NCBI RefSeq assembly: GCF_026151205.1
Contig: NC_087081.1
Location: forward strand, 15,164,340 to 15,228,339
Source of the DNA: Bolinopsis microptera
Lineage: Eukaryota > Ctenophora > Tentaculata > Lobata > Bolinopsidae
Direction of reading: 5' to 3'
DNA length: 64,000 nucleotides
The notes beneath the pieces are model-generated. The model searched no databases. It was given only the letters and a program-made list of their open reading frames with translations, and was not told the origin of the DNA. The translations under genes and the position numbers were made by a program. Shown in pieces: positions 23,301 to 32,484 of this stretch. Position 1 is the stretch's first letter. Each line of letters begins with the position of its first letter.

Positions 23301-23780
23301 TCCAGCCTGGCCCGCGGGACATGAAAACTATAATCGAATGCGGCGGTGGCTCGGTGATAACTGAAGACCAGGCCCTTGGTAGAGTCCAGGTTCCTGCTGA
23401 GAGGAGAAAACCATTTTATGTGGTACGTGACCGATTGAATTAACTGAAATGATAGTCGTTCTTGCATGCTTTAATTGATTAAACACGATTTTGGAATGTT
23501 CCGATATCGCGAAGGTTCCCTTTCTTGGAGAGCGTGCTTCAAAAGAGAACGAGAAACAGATCTATCAAGATGTTTTTGGACAAAACAGTAAATATCTCTA
23601 TTTCTTCAGGTATCATGCTCAAGTGATCAGATGATTTGTCAGCAGTTTTACCAGAAAGAGGTTCAGATCTACACCTCCGAGTTCGTGCTCTCCGCAGCAC
23701 TAACCCAACAAGCTGACTTCGACAGTAACAAGCTGTTTGTTCAGGATTACAGGCCAGAGGAGAACAGTGGTGGAAGCTAG
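8389..23780 (+). CDS. PAXIP1: PTIP (PAX-interacting protein 1), six BRCT domains, 21 exons
   Basis: Exons: 8389-8463, 8672-8809, 8993-9089, 9349-9467, 11044-11151, 11638-11919, 12085-12179, 12526-12610, 13982-14099, 14406-14644, 16704-16841, 17069-17148, 17440-17576, 20218-20336, 21226-21342, 21736-21827, 22170-22275, 22445-22599, 22820-22925, 23264-23422, 23610-23780. All have GT-AG borders and join without a frame break (911 residues; human PTIP is about 1070). Residues 1-179 are BRCT1-2 (KYFVTADVSDE, THLIV, VIEWLLDSI); 180-452 are Pro-rich, then Gln-rich, as in PTIP; 453-680 are BRCT3-4 (TAHWLND, ISVTGYEG, SARWLSD); 680-911 are BRCT5-6 (VILFTGLPS, RTVKFLSA, TASWIEQ, ECGGGSV). The BRCT5 TG pair and the Lys in TVKF are the phosphoserine contacts known in the family. 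Known role: nuclear adaptor for MLL3/4 H3K4 methylation and DNA-damage signalling. TopBP1 is less likely because of the Q-rich centre. Confidence 0.92.
9490..10802. repeat. 41-bp minisatellite, 32 copies, in PAXIP1 intron 4
   Basis: The unit CTAATACTCTGGTAGCATGG plus TGGGATTAACCTTGTCCTTAG repeats 32 times at exact 41-bp steps. Nearly all units are identical; one (about 10562) has GATAGC for GGTAGC. The unit contains TTGTCCTTAG, which resembles a 3' splice site, on the sense strand. Confidence 0.95.
13914..13961. promoter_or_regulatory. Cluster of CRE-like TGACGTCA sites on a 20-bp period
   Basis: TGACGTCA occurs at 13914 and 13954, with the near match TGACTTCA at 13934, so the three are spaced exactly 20 bp apart. 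The first two are each followed by CACGT. One more TGACGTCA lies at 13630. The cluster ends about 20 bases before exon 9 of PAXIP1. CREB/ATF binding is a family expectation, not shown here; a simple 20-bp tandem repeat is the alternative. Confidence 0.4.
15851..15858 (+). promoter_or_regulatory. TATA box of the gene nested in PAXIP1 intron 10
   Basis: TATAAAAG matches the metazoan TATA consensus. A start about 30 bases downstream (near 15880) would give a 5' leader of about 40 bases before the ATG at 15923. Confidence 0.5.
15923..16414 (+). CDS. Single-exon nested gene of unknown function, coiled-coil C-terminus
   Basis: A 163-residue product not recognised by family. It has an acidic and Ser/Thr-rich start (MSSTECIEHYLYFTDSPSDT), a strongly basic patch at residues 29-43 (KRKLYNRKKRRALRN, likely nuclear targeting), a middle rich in Ser and Asp, and a helical tail from about residue 100 with repeated VQAEF/VQAVF/VQAEL heptads, which suggests a coiled coil. 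The frame could start at 15845, but that ATG lies upstream of the TATA box, so 15923 is preferred. It sits on the same strand as PAXIP1, between exons 10 and 11, and has no introns. A retrocopy or a lineage-specific gene is possible. Confidence 0.55.
   Translation: MSSTECIEHYLYFTDSPSDTFTSPVKRKLYNRKKRRALRNIQYSQPTPAAVFSEDQEDFSSDNSFAAHMCSLEISTRGKKRPLTQNESDDQKADKRFRKMMDHKGQITEHLSKQLPIFKKITEAKIKFIKVQAEFNDVQAVFHKVQAELETVQLAAFKRDNCL
18027..19121 (-). CDS. Seven-transmembrane receptor, class A-like, antisense inside PAXIP1 intron 13
   Basis: A 364-residue intronless product with seven hydrophobic segments (about residues 23-48, 58-82, 97-124, 140-158, 187-207, 230-255, 275-297). Supporting marks are Asp69 in TM2 (AVSDLL), the Cys96 and ECL2 Cys (YTCDYGY) pair, a Pro kink in TM6 (STLPFLVYH), and NFYIY in TM7 where NPxxY is usual. 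The DRY box is replaced by KFLLLRYPL, and TM1 has GD instead of GN, so it is a diverged rhodopsin-like receptor. The ligand is unknown. It lies wholly within intron 13 (17577-20217) in the opposite direction to the host gene, so co-transcription could produce antisense overlap. Confidence 0.75.
   Translation of the reverse strand: MISNSSHYSDIRFGIKNDGERYFWAAYFLFGLLSALFGDTLIIYASFQKDAFKVNKFIATVIQHIAVSDLLNAVCFALPHTITLVSNSWVLGDVMCSIRTYASFTTYEAGLYLITVLTTSKFLLLRYPLRSASFSTKRAHQVCSLIWVLSLINPVIKMAVETDDVHYDYRIYTCDYGYNATAWRIISPIFTFIYGLVPYTIIVATTVPTLKYLVGAWKSAGRVGSIVPWQGAMTVAITAVVFTVSTLPFLVYHIVKRFIREDSSGSFQIHFFRISYFLLMVNIVANFYIYALTIPSFRKFVHSKLLTIVPNFLKNSRNITPVTGTKPSSSFVILFEKTSNNNTFFLMMVEMYLSSRFNDELIFN
20068..20236. 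repeat. Short duplications of PAXIP1 splice-site regions inside intron 13
   Basis: 20068-20109 repeats the exon 14 acceptor region at 20192-20236 (CAGCTGACTGAACTG through TTACCAGACTGTTC). Between them, 20110-20190 repeats 22115-22186, the end of intron 16 with the exon 17 acceptor (CACCTTATTTCAG, then TTGGCACAACTTCAA). Confidence 0.75.
20343..20392. repeat. (CAAA)n microsatellite next to the exon 14 donor
   Basis: About 12 units of CAAA begin six bases after the GT donor at 20337. Confidence 0.95.
21181..21250. repeat. 35-bp tandem duplication covering the exon 15 acceptor
   Basis: TTCTTTTCAGCAAAACTCCC and its repeat 35 bases later give two 3' splice sites, with exons starting at 21191 or 21226. 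Only 21226 keeps the BRCT4 frame, because 35 is not a multiple of three. Confidence 0.8.
21580..21690. repeat. 23-bp tandem repeat in PAXIP1 intron 15
   Basis: Four to five units of TAATTTCTTGTTTTTACCCT plus CAC, the last one altered. The unit is pyrimidine-rich and lies about 45 bases from the exon 16 acceptor. Confidence 0.9.
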
Positions 23781-24364
23781 ATCACCATAGCACGTGACAT
23801 TATATAGATGTATCACCTGACTTGAAACACGTGATTATGATTTAGTTCACGTGACGTTCAGTTTAGTCACGAGATCATGATGATTCTGATCGACTTTGAT
23901 TGTTTTCTCGCATCATCACGGGTTGTTTTTACTTTGCAGTAGAGAAAGAACGGTAGACATTTTTACAGAAAATAGTAATTGAGTTCAGTTTGTTGGCCAA
24001 CTGAAATAGCTTAGTTGGTAAATCTAAATTATTGTTTTATCATTACAGGCAGGCCTGTGTCATGCTTTTTTTGATAATATTATTAATCGTGTTTTAACTT
24101 TGAAAAACCTCCGAAATTTCACGCTTATTTACAGGGGACAAACAATGACTATTTTTCTTATCTATTTTCTTGTATTTCCCCATTCTTCATTTATTCGTGA
24201 TCGAGTGAGAATTGAAAAATTCTATTATATGTCTTTGTTAATATAATAATATATTTGTGTATTTGATTATTTTATATACCTTATCTTACTTCTAAAGCAT
24301 GGTAAGCAAAACGAATAGATAGAAGCTCCCTTCCACGCCACAACATTTCGAAATATTTTGAAAC
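23781..24364. other. PAXIP1 3' UTR and intergenic region
   Basis: AT-rich convergent spacer between PAXIP1 and the minus-strand tetraspanin. It has several CACGTGA motifs just after the stop codon (23795-23870) and no ORF. Confidence 0.5.
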
Positions 24365-26861
24365 TTAATAAGAAACCGGCGTCCTCAGCAAGAACATCCT
24401 CAAATAAAACGACCCGCACAATCCCACCAGTTGAACTCCAACAAGCACAATCGTCAGCGCTCCTATCACATTTAAATTACCCTTGAAAAAGTCGATCAGA
24501 GCAGCTTGGCATCCCTTTGTATAAACAGCATCTTCTGACGGTTCCTTCACAGCCAGCCCCTTCCCACAGTTCATAGAAACCTTCAGCCTCTCACAGCAGC
24601 TGTCTGGTACATCTTTAGAGCGGGTTTTGATCCAGTAAGTTGCAAACCTGTAGTACTTCTGGTCGCTCCAATCCAGGGGACCCTTAGAGAGTCCACAGCA
24701 CTGGAGCTCCTTTTGTACAAAATCTATTGGTTCAGTGGCTATAGCAAGCGAGTTGGGCTCTGCGTACAAAGCAAACTTCTCCTTGGCTGAATTAGTAATT
24801 TGATTCTCGAGCTCCTCTTGAAATACGAATATGGTGATAGCTAGTCCGGATTGGAGTAGGACTAGCAGAAGGAGACATATAAAGTAGGAAAGTAGCAGAG
24901 AAGTGGACTCGTTTGTTGCCCCGCAGCAGCCAATGAAACCAACAATCGTCACCACTAGCCCCATGAATATCAATGTGTAGCTGAAATATTGCGGTTGTGA
25001 AATGTAAGTCACTCCAACTTTAATTACAACATTTAAGTCACTCCAACTTTAATTACAACATTTAAACAAAATTTAAACAAAATTCTAGCCATTTCATTAA
25101 TTGTATTGAATGTGAATTATTTCCCACTGAGTCTTACCTACGTGTTGTTCTCATGTCTTAACTTAATAGATAGTTTACATAGTATATAAGTGTGTTTATA
25201 TTGATAGTATGTTATCACGATAGCAAACAGGATGTCTCTTTCATCGAGATATAATCCATATGAATGCACAAAGTGGAAATGTGGCAAATGTGTTCTCCTG
25301 TCATGGAAGGAGGCTATGACGAAGGTCAAGGTAAGTCGAAGCACATGACTTAAATGTGTGTCTCCAAAGCTTTCTGTCCGCCATAAGCTCCTTAATCTCC
25401 CCAGTTTTCTTGAGTCCAGTGTCACTTATTAGGTTATCGACGAAGGTGAGCGGTGGTCTGCCCCTCCCTAGGTTCCCAAAGGAGAAGTTGGTGTGCTGCC
25501 AGGTCATCATGTTGCTAGATGTGCCCAGCCAACCTCATTATTCTGGCCTGTATCTTCGAAATACCTCTTGGGAGTGATCCAAAGACCTCCTTGTTGGTGC
25601 GATGTTCTCTCCAGTCCACGTTTAGGGCCATCCGAAGCATTCTACTGTAACATCCGTCTATTCTTTTCTTCAGAGATTCTGTTACTGTCCACGTTTGCGT
25701 TCCATACAGGAAGATTGATTCAACCGTAGCTTGAACAGACGGATCTTTAAATCTCGGCGCAAATTGGACCTCCATATAGCCTACATTTTGTGGTAGTTAG
25801 CCCATGCCTTGGCCTTGCGTAACCTAAAGTTGTGCTCCGTTGTACTAAAATCCTCAACTTCTTCTAAGGCATGTCCGTCTGTGTTCTAAGGATATGTTGG
25901 TTGGCATGGGCAAATCAAACCGTTCCCTCGAGCTTGATGCACTCTGCAAAAGTTTGATCCCTGTAACAGTTGCCCATTCTCGCAACAAGCTTGTTATACC
26001 GCATCCGAAAGCAGAGAAACTATATAGAGGTAAAGATACTTCAATCCCAAGATTGTTACAAGCTATGAAGAAGGGAGTCTCAAGGGGTAGAGAGCTCCTT
26101 CAAGAACACTGTAACTTTGAAGGAGAGGCTTTCCAACCATCTTCTGACGGAACAGAGAGTGACGAAGCGGAAACAGATGATGAAAAAGATGAAGTGGAGG
26201 ATATTGACTCATCAGAGGAATGGGCGAAAATAGTAACTGTGTATGGTGATGCTCTGCATCATGATACAGCTGTTGAGGTTTGCCTCAATGGAAGGCGAGA
26301 TCGAATGCCATCCCAGTCAAGATTTTAGCGACTCCAGGGCCATAAACAAGCGAAGATATCACTTAATATCACATGTGATCATGCAGCTGATGGTAACTGC
26401 AAGATTCTTTCAGTTGGAGATATAGCATGGTTTCTCGTTAAGCGGATGATCAGGAAAACGGAAACAGAGATCGTGAAGGTGAGAAGAAAGGCTTTATTCC
26501 TCTCGTACCGGTTGCGGTCAGGGTTGGGGTCATCAGTGAGTTGCGTCCCTACTAACTCAATTTGCCATGGCCATCGAAGTGAGCATTACATATGGCTGAT
26601 ATCATATCTGGATGGCCAACTTCTTCTGAGCACATCAGTGAATAAAATACTGCTTTTGGGTGAAATTTAAGCGATTATATCTATTGTGATGTTGTAGTGA
26701 TGAACCACAACAGTGATGTTGTACTGATAATTGTTTTGCTAGGTGCCTACATGATTTTATTTCCTTCAAATGAAAAATTTGTAAAAAACCCAAAAAAACC
26801 CAACTCCTACCCTGAAAAAGGTCATACTGGGATTGGGTTTTTTTGGGTTTTTTTGGGTTAC

Positions 26862-26896
<35 letters not shown>

Positions 26897-27668
26897 CATT
26901 TAACTCATAACTGAACGAATCATTCAAAATCTAGAAACATGTTTTAACTCACAGAAATCAGTTCTACTGAAAGGAATTAGCTGCAAACCTTATCGAGAGA
27001 GTTTTTCCTCCAAACCAAGTTTCGTAAGAATTAGCTGATGTAGCAAGATAAACGCCAAAACCCAGCAGTATCATACCGCAAAACTGTAAATGAACTTGGT
27101 CATACAGAAAGTCTATAGAAAACTTAATTTAAAATGAACTCCGTTATATAACTATAAGCAAACCTCAACACGCTAAAGTCACTCAAGTCACTCACTATAA
27201 TCATTGCTTACTATAGAACGGCCCATCCCTGGTACATCCCCATAAATCATCGTATAGTTGTTTTTTACACATACGTAGCTAAGTTTTTCGTGAATTCACA
27301 ACATTTTACTCACAGACATGAGGAAAACTGAAGGAGAATAGTATCCACTTTGTACACATTCCATTAAGGTCGAGATGATAGTGAGCAAATACTCTCGGAG
27401 AATCTATAAACTCCAGCTTGATCCCACCCTGGAGGAGGAAGTCGATCAATTTGTTGTTGAAATATCATAAAATTGTATTGGTACGTGTTTTCTGTAAACG
27501 TTAGGGACCGTTTATATATTACTGGAGGGGGTAAAAACTGTCCAAAAAGTGATTACGTCATATGATTATGTGAACGACCCCTAAACGTTAAATGAATTAA
27601 TGGAGCATCTAATTAATGGGAGATCTCATACACTTACTGCCGGAACTCACCTTGCTTATGACACCCAT
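24365..27668 (-). CDS. Tetraspanin, tandem copy 1 (exon 2 carries a frameshift)
   Basis: Exons read on the minus strand are 27668-27651 (MGVISK), 27428-27314, 27083-26989 (TM1, FCGMILLGFGVYLATSANSY) and 24980-24365. The last exon holds TM2 with GFIGCCGATNES, TM3, the large loop with CCG (ELQCCG), VPDSCC and a GC before TM4, all hallmarks of tetraspanins, which organise membrane microdomains. Compared with the neighbouring copy, exon 2 has one extra base near its donor (a four-A run where copy 2 has three), so the strong GTGAGT donor would put exon 3 out of frame; a weaker GTCTGT donor 4 bases earlier would restore it. Intron 3 has grown to 2 kb with a LINE scrap, an orphan ORF and a poly-C tract. 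It may be a recent pseudogene. Confidence 0.75.
25301..25775 (-). mobile_element. LINE reverse-transcriptase C-terminal fragment
   Basis: Minus-strand readings ATVESIFLYGTQTWTVTESL, then RMLRMALNVDWREH, RIMRLAGHI, and in a shifted frame GRGRPPLTFVDNLI and ELMADRKLW, match the C-terminal tail common to many non-LTR retrotransposon polyproteins. At least one frameshift separates the halves. It lies in intron 3 of tetraspanin copy 1, in the same orientation. Confidence 0.7.
25894..26328 (+). CDS. Orphan ORF, function unknown
   Basis: A 144-residue frame with a basic first half (HPKAEKLYRGKDTSIPRL) and a strongly acidic stretch at about residues 85-112 (DGTESDEAETDDEKDEVEDI). It is not recognised. 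It lies antisense in the swollen intron of tetraspanin copy 1, beside LINE debris, so it may be part of an unidentified transposon rather than a host gene. Confidence 0.3.
   Translation: MLVGMGKSNRSLELDALCKSLIPVTVAHSRNKLVIPHPKAEKLYRGKDTSIPRLLQAMKKGVSRGRELLQEHCNFEGEAFQPSSDGTESDEAETDDEKDEVEDIDSSEEWAKIVTVYGDALHHDTAVEVCLNGRRDRMPSQSRF
26782..26894. repeat. Foldback followed by a 32-base poly-C tract
   Basis: AAAAAACCCAAAAAAACCCAA at about 26783-26803 is mirrored by TTGGGTTTTTTTGGGTTTTT at about 26834-26855. An uninterrupted run of 32 C follows at 26863-26894. The tract length is liable to sequencing error. Confidence 0.8.
27505..27590. mobile_element. Tiny inverted-repeat element in tetraspanin copy 1 intron 1
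   Basis: TAGGGACCGTTTATATATTA at the left is matched in inverted form by TGTGAACGACCCCTA at the right, with GTGATTACGTCATA inside. Flanks are AAACGTTA and TAAACGTT. A related head, GGGGTCGTTCACATATTACG, occurs at 48037. Confidence 0.5.
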
Positions 27669-28408
27669 GGCCTCAATTAGTCTTGTGGTTGCTTTCTATA
27701 GCTTCTAGACTTTTTGCTACTATCATAAATAACTTTGATTATCTATGAGATATCTATGTATTTCATTAAAGAGCAACAGTACACAGCAATCTTGGATACT
27801 AAATTGTAGTATGTTTCAAATTCTCTCAACTATCGATAAAAATTTGGATTAAATGACAGCAGTAAAAGTAATTATTCGTAGAGATAAATTCAATGGTACT
27901 TAGTATTACGAAAACAGCAATATTAAAATTGAATTATTAAAATCGAATTATATTTAAATTGAATTAATTGCCCGAATGTCAGGCATACACCCTATATATT
28001 ATTTTAAGTGCCTGGTCACAATTCGCAATTGACCACATACCACAAGTAAACATTACATATATAAACATATGTAAACAATAAACATATATAAACATATTAT
28101 ATATAAACATATGTAAACATTTATATTTATAATACTAATAGCAATAGCAAACTTCTACAGCGCTTTTTTGTTCAATATATGCTTAACCAAAGTTCCTATC
28201 TAACCTAACTAGTAATTAATTAGTTGTTAAATAATTTCTGACCTTCCTCTCAAGAAAGCAATAACAGGGTATACTTCACTTCCATTCAGGTTATGATGCC
28301 TCATATCAAATTAAGAATTGGTTGATGATTCCAGCGCAGCACCAGTAATGGATATTTATGGTAGTTCTCAGTTACAGTAGCTGGATGTCTATTTTTATAT
28401 TCAGTACC

Positions 28409-29589
28409 TCAGTGATCAGTTATCACGATGTACAAACACAGCCCTGCAAGTTGAACCCCAACTAGCACAATAGTCAGCGCTCCCATTACATTAAAATTAC
28501 CCCTGAAAAAGTCAATCAGAACAGTTTGACATCCCTTCGTGTATACAGCCCCCTTCTTCGGATCCCTCACAGCCATTCCCTTCCCACAGTTGCTGGACAC
28601 TTTCAATCCAGCACAACAGCTGTCCGGCACATCTTCAGACCGGGTTCTTATCCAGTAATTTGCAAACCTGTCACTTTCATCACTCCAATCAAAAGGTCCA
28701 TTTGAGAGTCCACAACACCGCAGCTCTTTCTGTACAAAGTCTATCGGATCAGTGGCTATCCTAGACGCATTAGGGTTTCCGTACAACCTAAATTTATCTC
28801 TAGCCGAATATGTTATCTGTTCCTCCAACTCCTCTTGGAATACGAATATGGTGATAGCTAGTCCGGTTTGAAGTAGTACTAGCATGAGGACGGATACAAA
28901 GAAGGCCATGAGTAGAGATGTAGATTCGTTTGTAGCTCCGATGTACCCGGTAAACCCAACAACGGTCACTACTAGCCCCATAAATATCAAGGTGTAGCTG
29001 AAAGGTTTGTTCGCGGTCACGTGACGGTGACGTTTCAGTTATATAATTTAAGTGAACTATGTAAATTGTAAGTTACATAATAATAATTTAATTGAAAGGG
29101 AACTGTTTCAACTAGCGAACCTTATTGAGAGAGTTTTTCCTCCAAACCAAGTTTCGTAAGAATTAGCTGATGTAGCAAGATAAACGCCAAAACCAAACAG
29201 TATCATACCGCAAAACTGTAAATAAACTTGGTCAGACAAACACGTGTATAAGAAAACATAATTCGTATCACAGTCTACTTAAAAACTCAGGTTCTTTAAA
29301 TTTCACGACGAATTACTCACCGACATGATGAAACTGAGAGAAAAGCATATCCACTTAGTCCACGTCCCATTAAGATCCAAGTTGTAGTGAGGATTTATCA
29401 ACTCCAGCTTTAGCCCACCCTAGGGAAGGGAGAATTATAAATCAACTAATATATTAGCAGTGCTGTACAATATGTTTTAGTTAAAATACGTTAGTTTATC
29501 ACAGATAAAATGTATAAATTGACGTATTTAAATTACGGACAAATGTGCAATATCTGAATTTGTTAACTTACCCTACTTATGACACCCAT
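28409..29589 (-). CDS. Tetraspanin, tandem copy 2, four exons
   Basis: Exons on the minus strand are 29589-29572 (MGVISR), 29419-29321, 29215-29121 and 28997-28409. They join in frame to 266 residues, the normal family length. TM1 lies near residues 38-55 (FCGMILFGFGVYLATSANSY spans its end), TM2 has GYIGATNES, TM3 is leucine-rich, the large loop has LRCCG, VPDSCC and CGKG, and TM4 ends in VQLAGL. The C-terminus (LCLYIVITDH) differs from copy 1 and lacks its GLCGSF motif. The start ATG lies 15 bases after an acceptor-like ATTTGTCAG. It is likely a membrane organiser with an unknown partner. Confidence 0.88.
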
Positions 29590-30545
29590 CTCGTGTTGAT
29601 GCTTCTGACAAATATCTGCCTTTTCGCTACAAAAATAGATTAATTATAGCAGGATCGAGTGACTATGTTTCATAAGACATGAACGATAGCAAATTAAGAA
29701 TGAATTAGATCATGTTGATATTAAATTGAATTTCGATAAGCATTTTTAATTTGGCACAAATTACTTGTCAGATAATTGAAACAAAAGCAACGTTATATTC
29801 AATAAGTCATAAAAATAAATTGACGCCTTAAAGGTACATAGCAATCTGCAATAAAACAGTAGCAATTTTTTAATTGAATATTTTGTAAGAACAAAGAACG
29901 ATCCTTCATTTTCAGTGCCTACTCACAATTCGCATCACCAGTGACAAGTTACCTGGGGACCTCAGCTGCTATTACAAGTGGAAATTTCATTTGTCAAAAA
30001 AATTAGAGCCATTTACATTCTACATACTATTTTCAACTCACCCTGTATATTTATGTTCATAATCGCCGAATAGAGATTCGGCGGAATAACAGGCTGAGCA
30101 CGTCCCAGTAAGTGACAAGTGATTCGTGTAATCGTTGCAAGATTACTGTTTTTGTAGTCAATGGTGATGTAAGTGTGCCATGTACTAAATTCTAAAAGCC
30201 AAGTTTTAATCTGAATTCTGCACCAAACTAACAAGGACACATTCCTGAGTCCCTGACGGTGCCAACATGAACAAGTAAGCAATAACGGCCAACGGGGTAC
30301 AGGTCATATCCGTTTTAGTTTTAATGCTGTTCTCATCGACTCCAGTGTTGATGTGTGAATTGACTGGTGAACTGTCTACAGCCAGCAGGTCTGATATCTT
30401 AAGATGCAAACTCTAAAACACGTACATAGCTGCTAATTGATGATTCCAGCATCAGTAGTTTATTAATTGCAGCCTTGCCCAGCGGATTATAACCTAGTCG
30501 GTACTATTAATAAAAATGATGTAAATTGTTAACACTAATTATTGT
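29590..30545. other. Spacer between tetraspanin copies 2 and 3
   Basis: AT-rich. The only structure seen is a dispersed repeat at about 30045-30112 (TTCGGCGGAATAACAGGCTG, then CCCAGTAAG) that recurs at 35084-35152. Confidence 0.4.
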
Positions 30546-32484
30546 TCAGTAACCGTGAAGTATAGCTCTTCGTAACATGAAGGATCCACATAACCCAAAC
30601 AGCTGAAATATGAAATAATAAATTACGACAATTTTGCAAGATGAACTTATCAAATTTTAAACTATTTAATGAGCTAATTACGGATAATTGTCTTATCTAT
30701 TCAAACTTAGTGTTGTTTATAGCTTTTTTATTGAAACTAAATGAAGGATTAAGTTAACCTCTAAAAAAGCGACAGCAACCCCCAAACCGCCGATTAGAAG
30801 CAAGTTGTCTGTTAGAGAGTCGTATAACGCAGTTTCACAACCCTGGGTTAAATATTATGGGTTAAATATTATGGGTTAAATATTATGGGTTAAATATTGT
30901 GGGTTAAATATTGTGGGTTAAATATTGTGGGTTAAATATTGTGGGTTAAATATTGTGGGTTAAATATTGTGGGTTAAATATTATGGGTTAAATATTGTGG
31001 GTTAAATATTATGGGTTAAATATTATGGGTTAAATATTGTGGATTAAATATTATGGGTTAAATATTGTGGGTTAAATATTGTGGGTTAAATATTATGGGT
31101 TAAAAATTATGGGTTAAATATTGTGGATTAAATATTATGGGTTAAATATTGTGGGTTAAATATTGTGGGTTAAATATTATGGGTTAAATATTATGGGTTA
31201 AATATTATGGGTTAAATATTGTGGGTTAAATATTATGGGTTAAATATCATGGGTTAAATATTTTTGGTCAGGTATTCGAATTTTAGGTCATTTAATTCTA
31301 TACCTCAGCCGTGAAATTCTGGCCGTTAAAATCTTGAAATTACAATAGCAAATAGAAATACACTGCAAATAAAAGCTCGAAATAGATAGAGGCTAGCTTT
31401 TTCGCTGCTGTGATATAAATTGGTATACATTTGTCGACATAGTTAACACAAACTTGACAATTCACAAATTTCAATATATCTTCTCTCTTTTATAAAAGTT
31501 GCTCTTAAAACAAACCTTGGTATGAACAAGTGCTGGATCAGGAGTCGCTTTAGCCTCGTTTTTACCACAATTAACAGTCTCCTTAACACAACAGGAATCA
31601 GGCACGTCATTATCATGAGTCCTGATCCAGTAGGTAGCTTTGTTTCTGGAGGCAGCCCACTCAACTGGTCCTGTCAGGATGCCGCAGCAGTCTAACTGTC
31701 AGGTGTACGGGTTTAGGGTTTGTGAGGATGGTTTTGGGTGATATTTTAATTATTTTGCATCTAATATTATGTGTACCTTATGTCAGTGTCATTGTAGATG
31801 TGACTGCAGGGAACCAACTATATTGTGCCTCTGCGCTACTTTAGTTTTGTTTCATAACCTACACGTCATAGCATTGTTTAGGCTTGTTAAAAGTTGAAAT
31901 TTTACTAACCCCTTTCTGCACTACATCGATAGGTTTAGTAGCAATATCACTCTTAGTAGGATCTCCATACTCTCCTAGCTTAGTTACGGCTGCCTCTGTG
32001 ATCTGTGTCTTTACCTGGTAGGGTACTATTAGGACTTGTTTACTGGTGAGGAGGTGTGGTTGGTTTTTATATTTCAAAAGAAGATAATTAAGGACACCCT
32101 CCTGCTAACAGTCAATTTAATTGACATGTCAGAAAATAACAGTCAGATAACTGAAGTAAGAGTGAACAAAAGTTATGAAAACCATTAATTTGCATTTTGT
32201 AAGAAGGGCATTGAATATGCAACTCACATCATCTTTGAATACTAGGATAGTGACAATACCAGCTATCTGGATCATGAACAGCATTAACACAAACACGAAA
32301 TACTGAAAATACAATTGTTATTCTCCGCAGTTCTCATGACAATAGTACCGACTAAGTTTCATATTTCATAAACTACAATTACACTTACAGAGATTGCAAC
32401 CTACCCGGCCACACTAAACCTGTTTTAGCGAGTATAGACTATAGAATACTTACTGTACAAAGAGTATTGCTTGCGGAGTAATAG
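30546..32484 (-). pseudogene. Tetraspanin, tandem copy 3, 3' part with introns; TM1 and TM2 not found
   Basis: Minus-strand exons are 32302-32228 (TM3, YFVFVLMLFMIQIAGIVTIL), 32014-31910, 31695-31516 (LDCCG and VPDSCC), 30842-30759 (TM4, starting GCETALYD) and 30602-30546 (LFGLCGSFMLRRAILHGY). All five join in frame with good splice sites. Upstream, 32484-32454 reads SYYSASNTLCT, the tail of the TM2 exon, but the frame meets TAA where TM2 should be, and no TM1 or start exon is visible before the inverted-end block at 32788. I therefore call it a 5'-truncated gene. It keeps four introns that copies 1 and 2 lack. Confidence 0.7.
30845..31260. repeat. 14-bp minisatellite beside a tetraspanin splice acceptor
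   Basis: About 30 units of GGGTTAAATATT(A/G)T, with A/G variation at one site and occasional GGATTA. The array begins three bases from the exon border at 30842. On the gene strand the last unit supplies the ATTTAACCCAG acceptor. Confidence 0.95.

Noticed and set aside
8389-23780. TopBP1 as the identity of the BRCT gene
   Set aside because: Two BRCTs, a Q-rich centre, then four BRCTs and a short C-terminal end are the PTIP layout; TopBP1 has more BRCTs and no Q-rich block.
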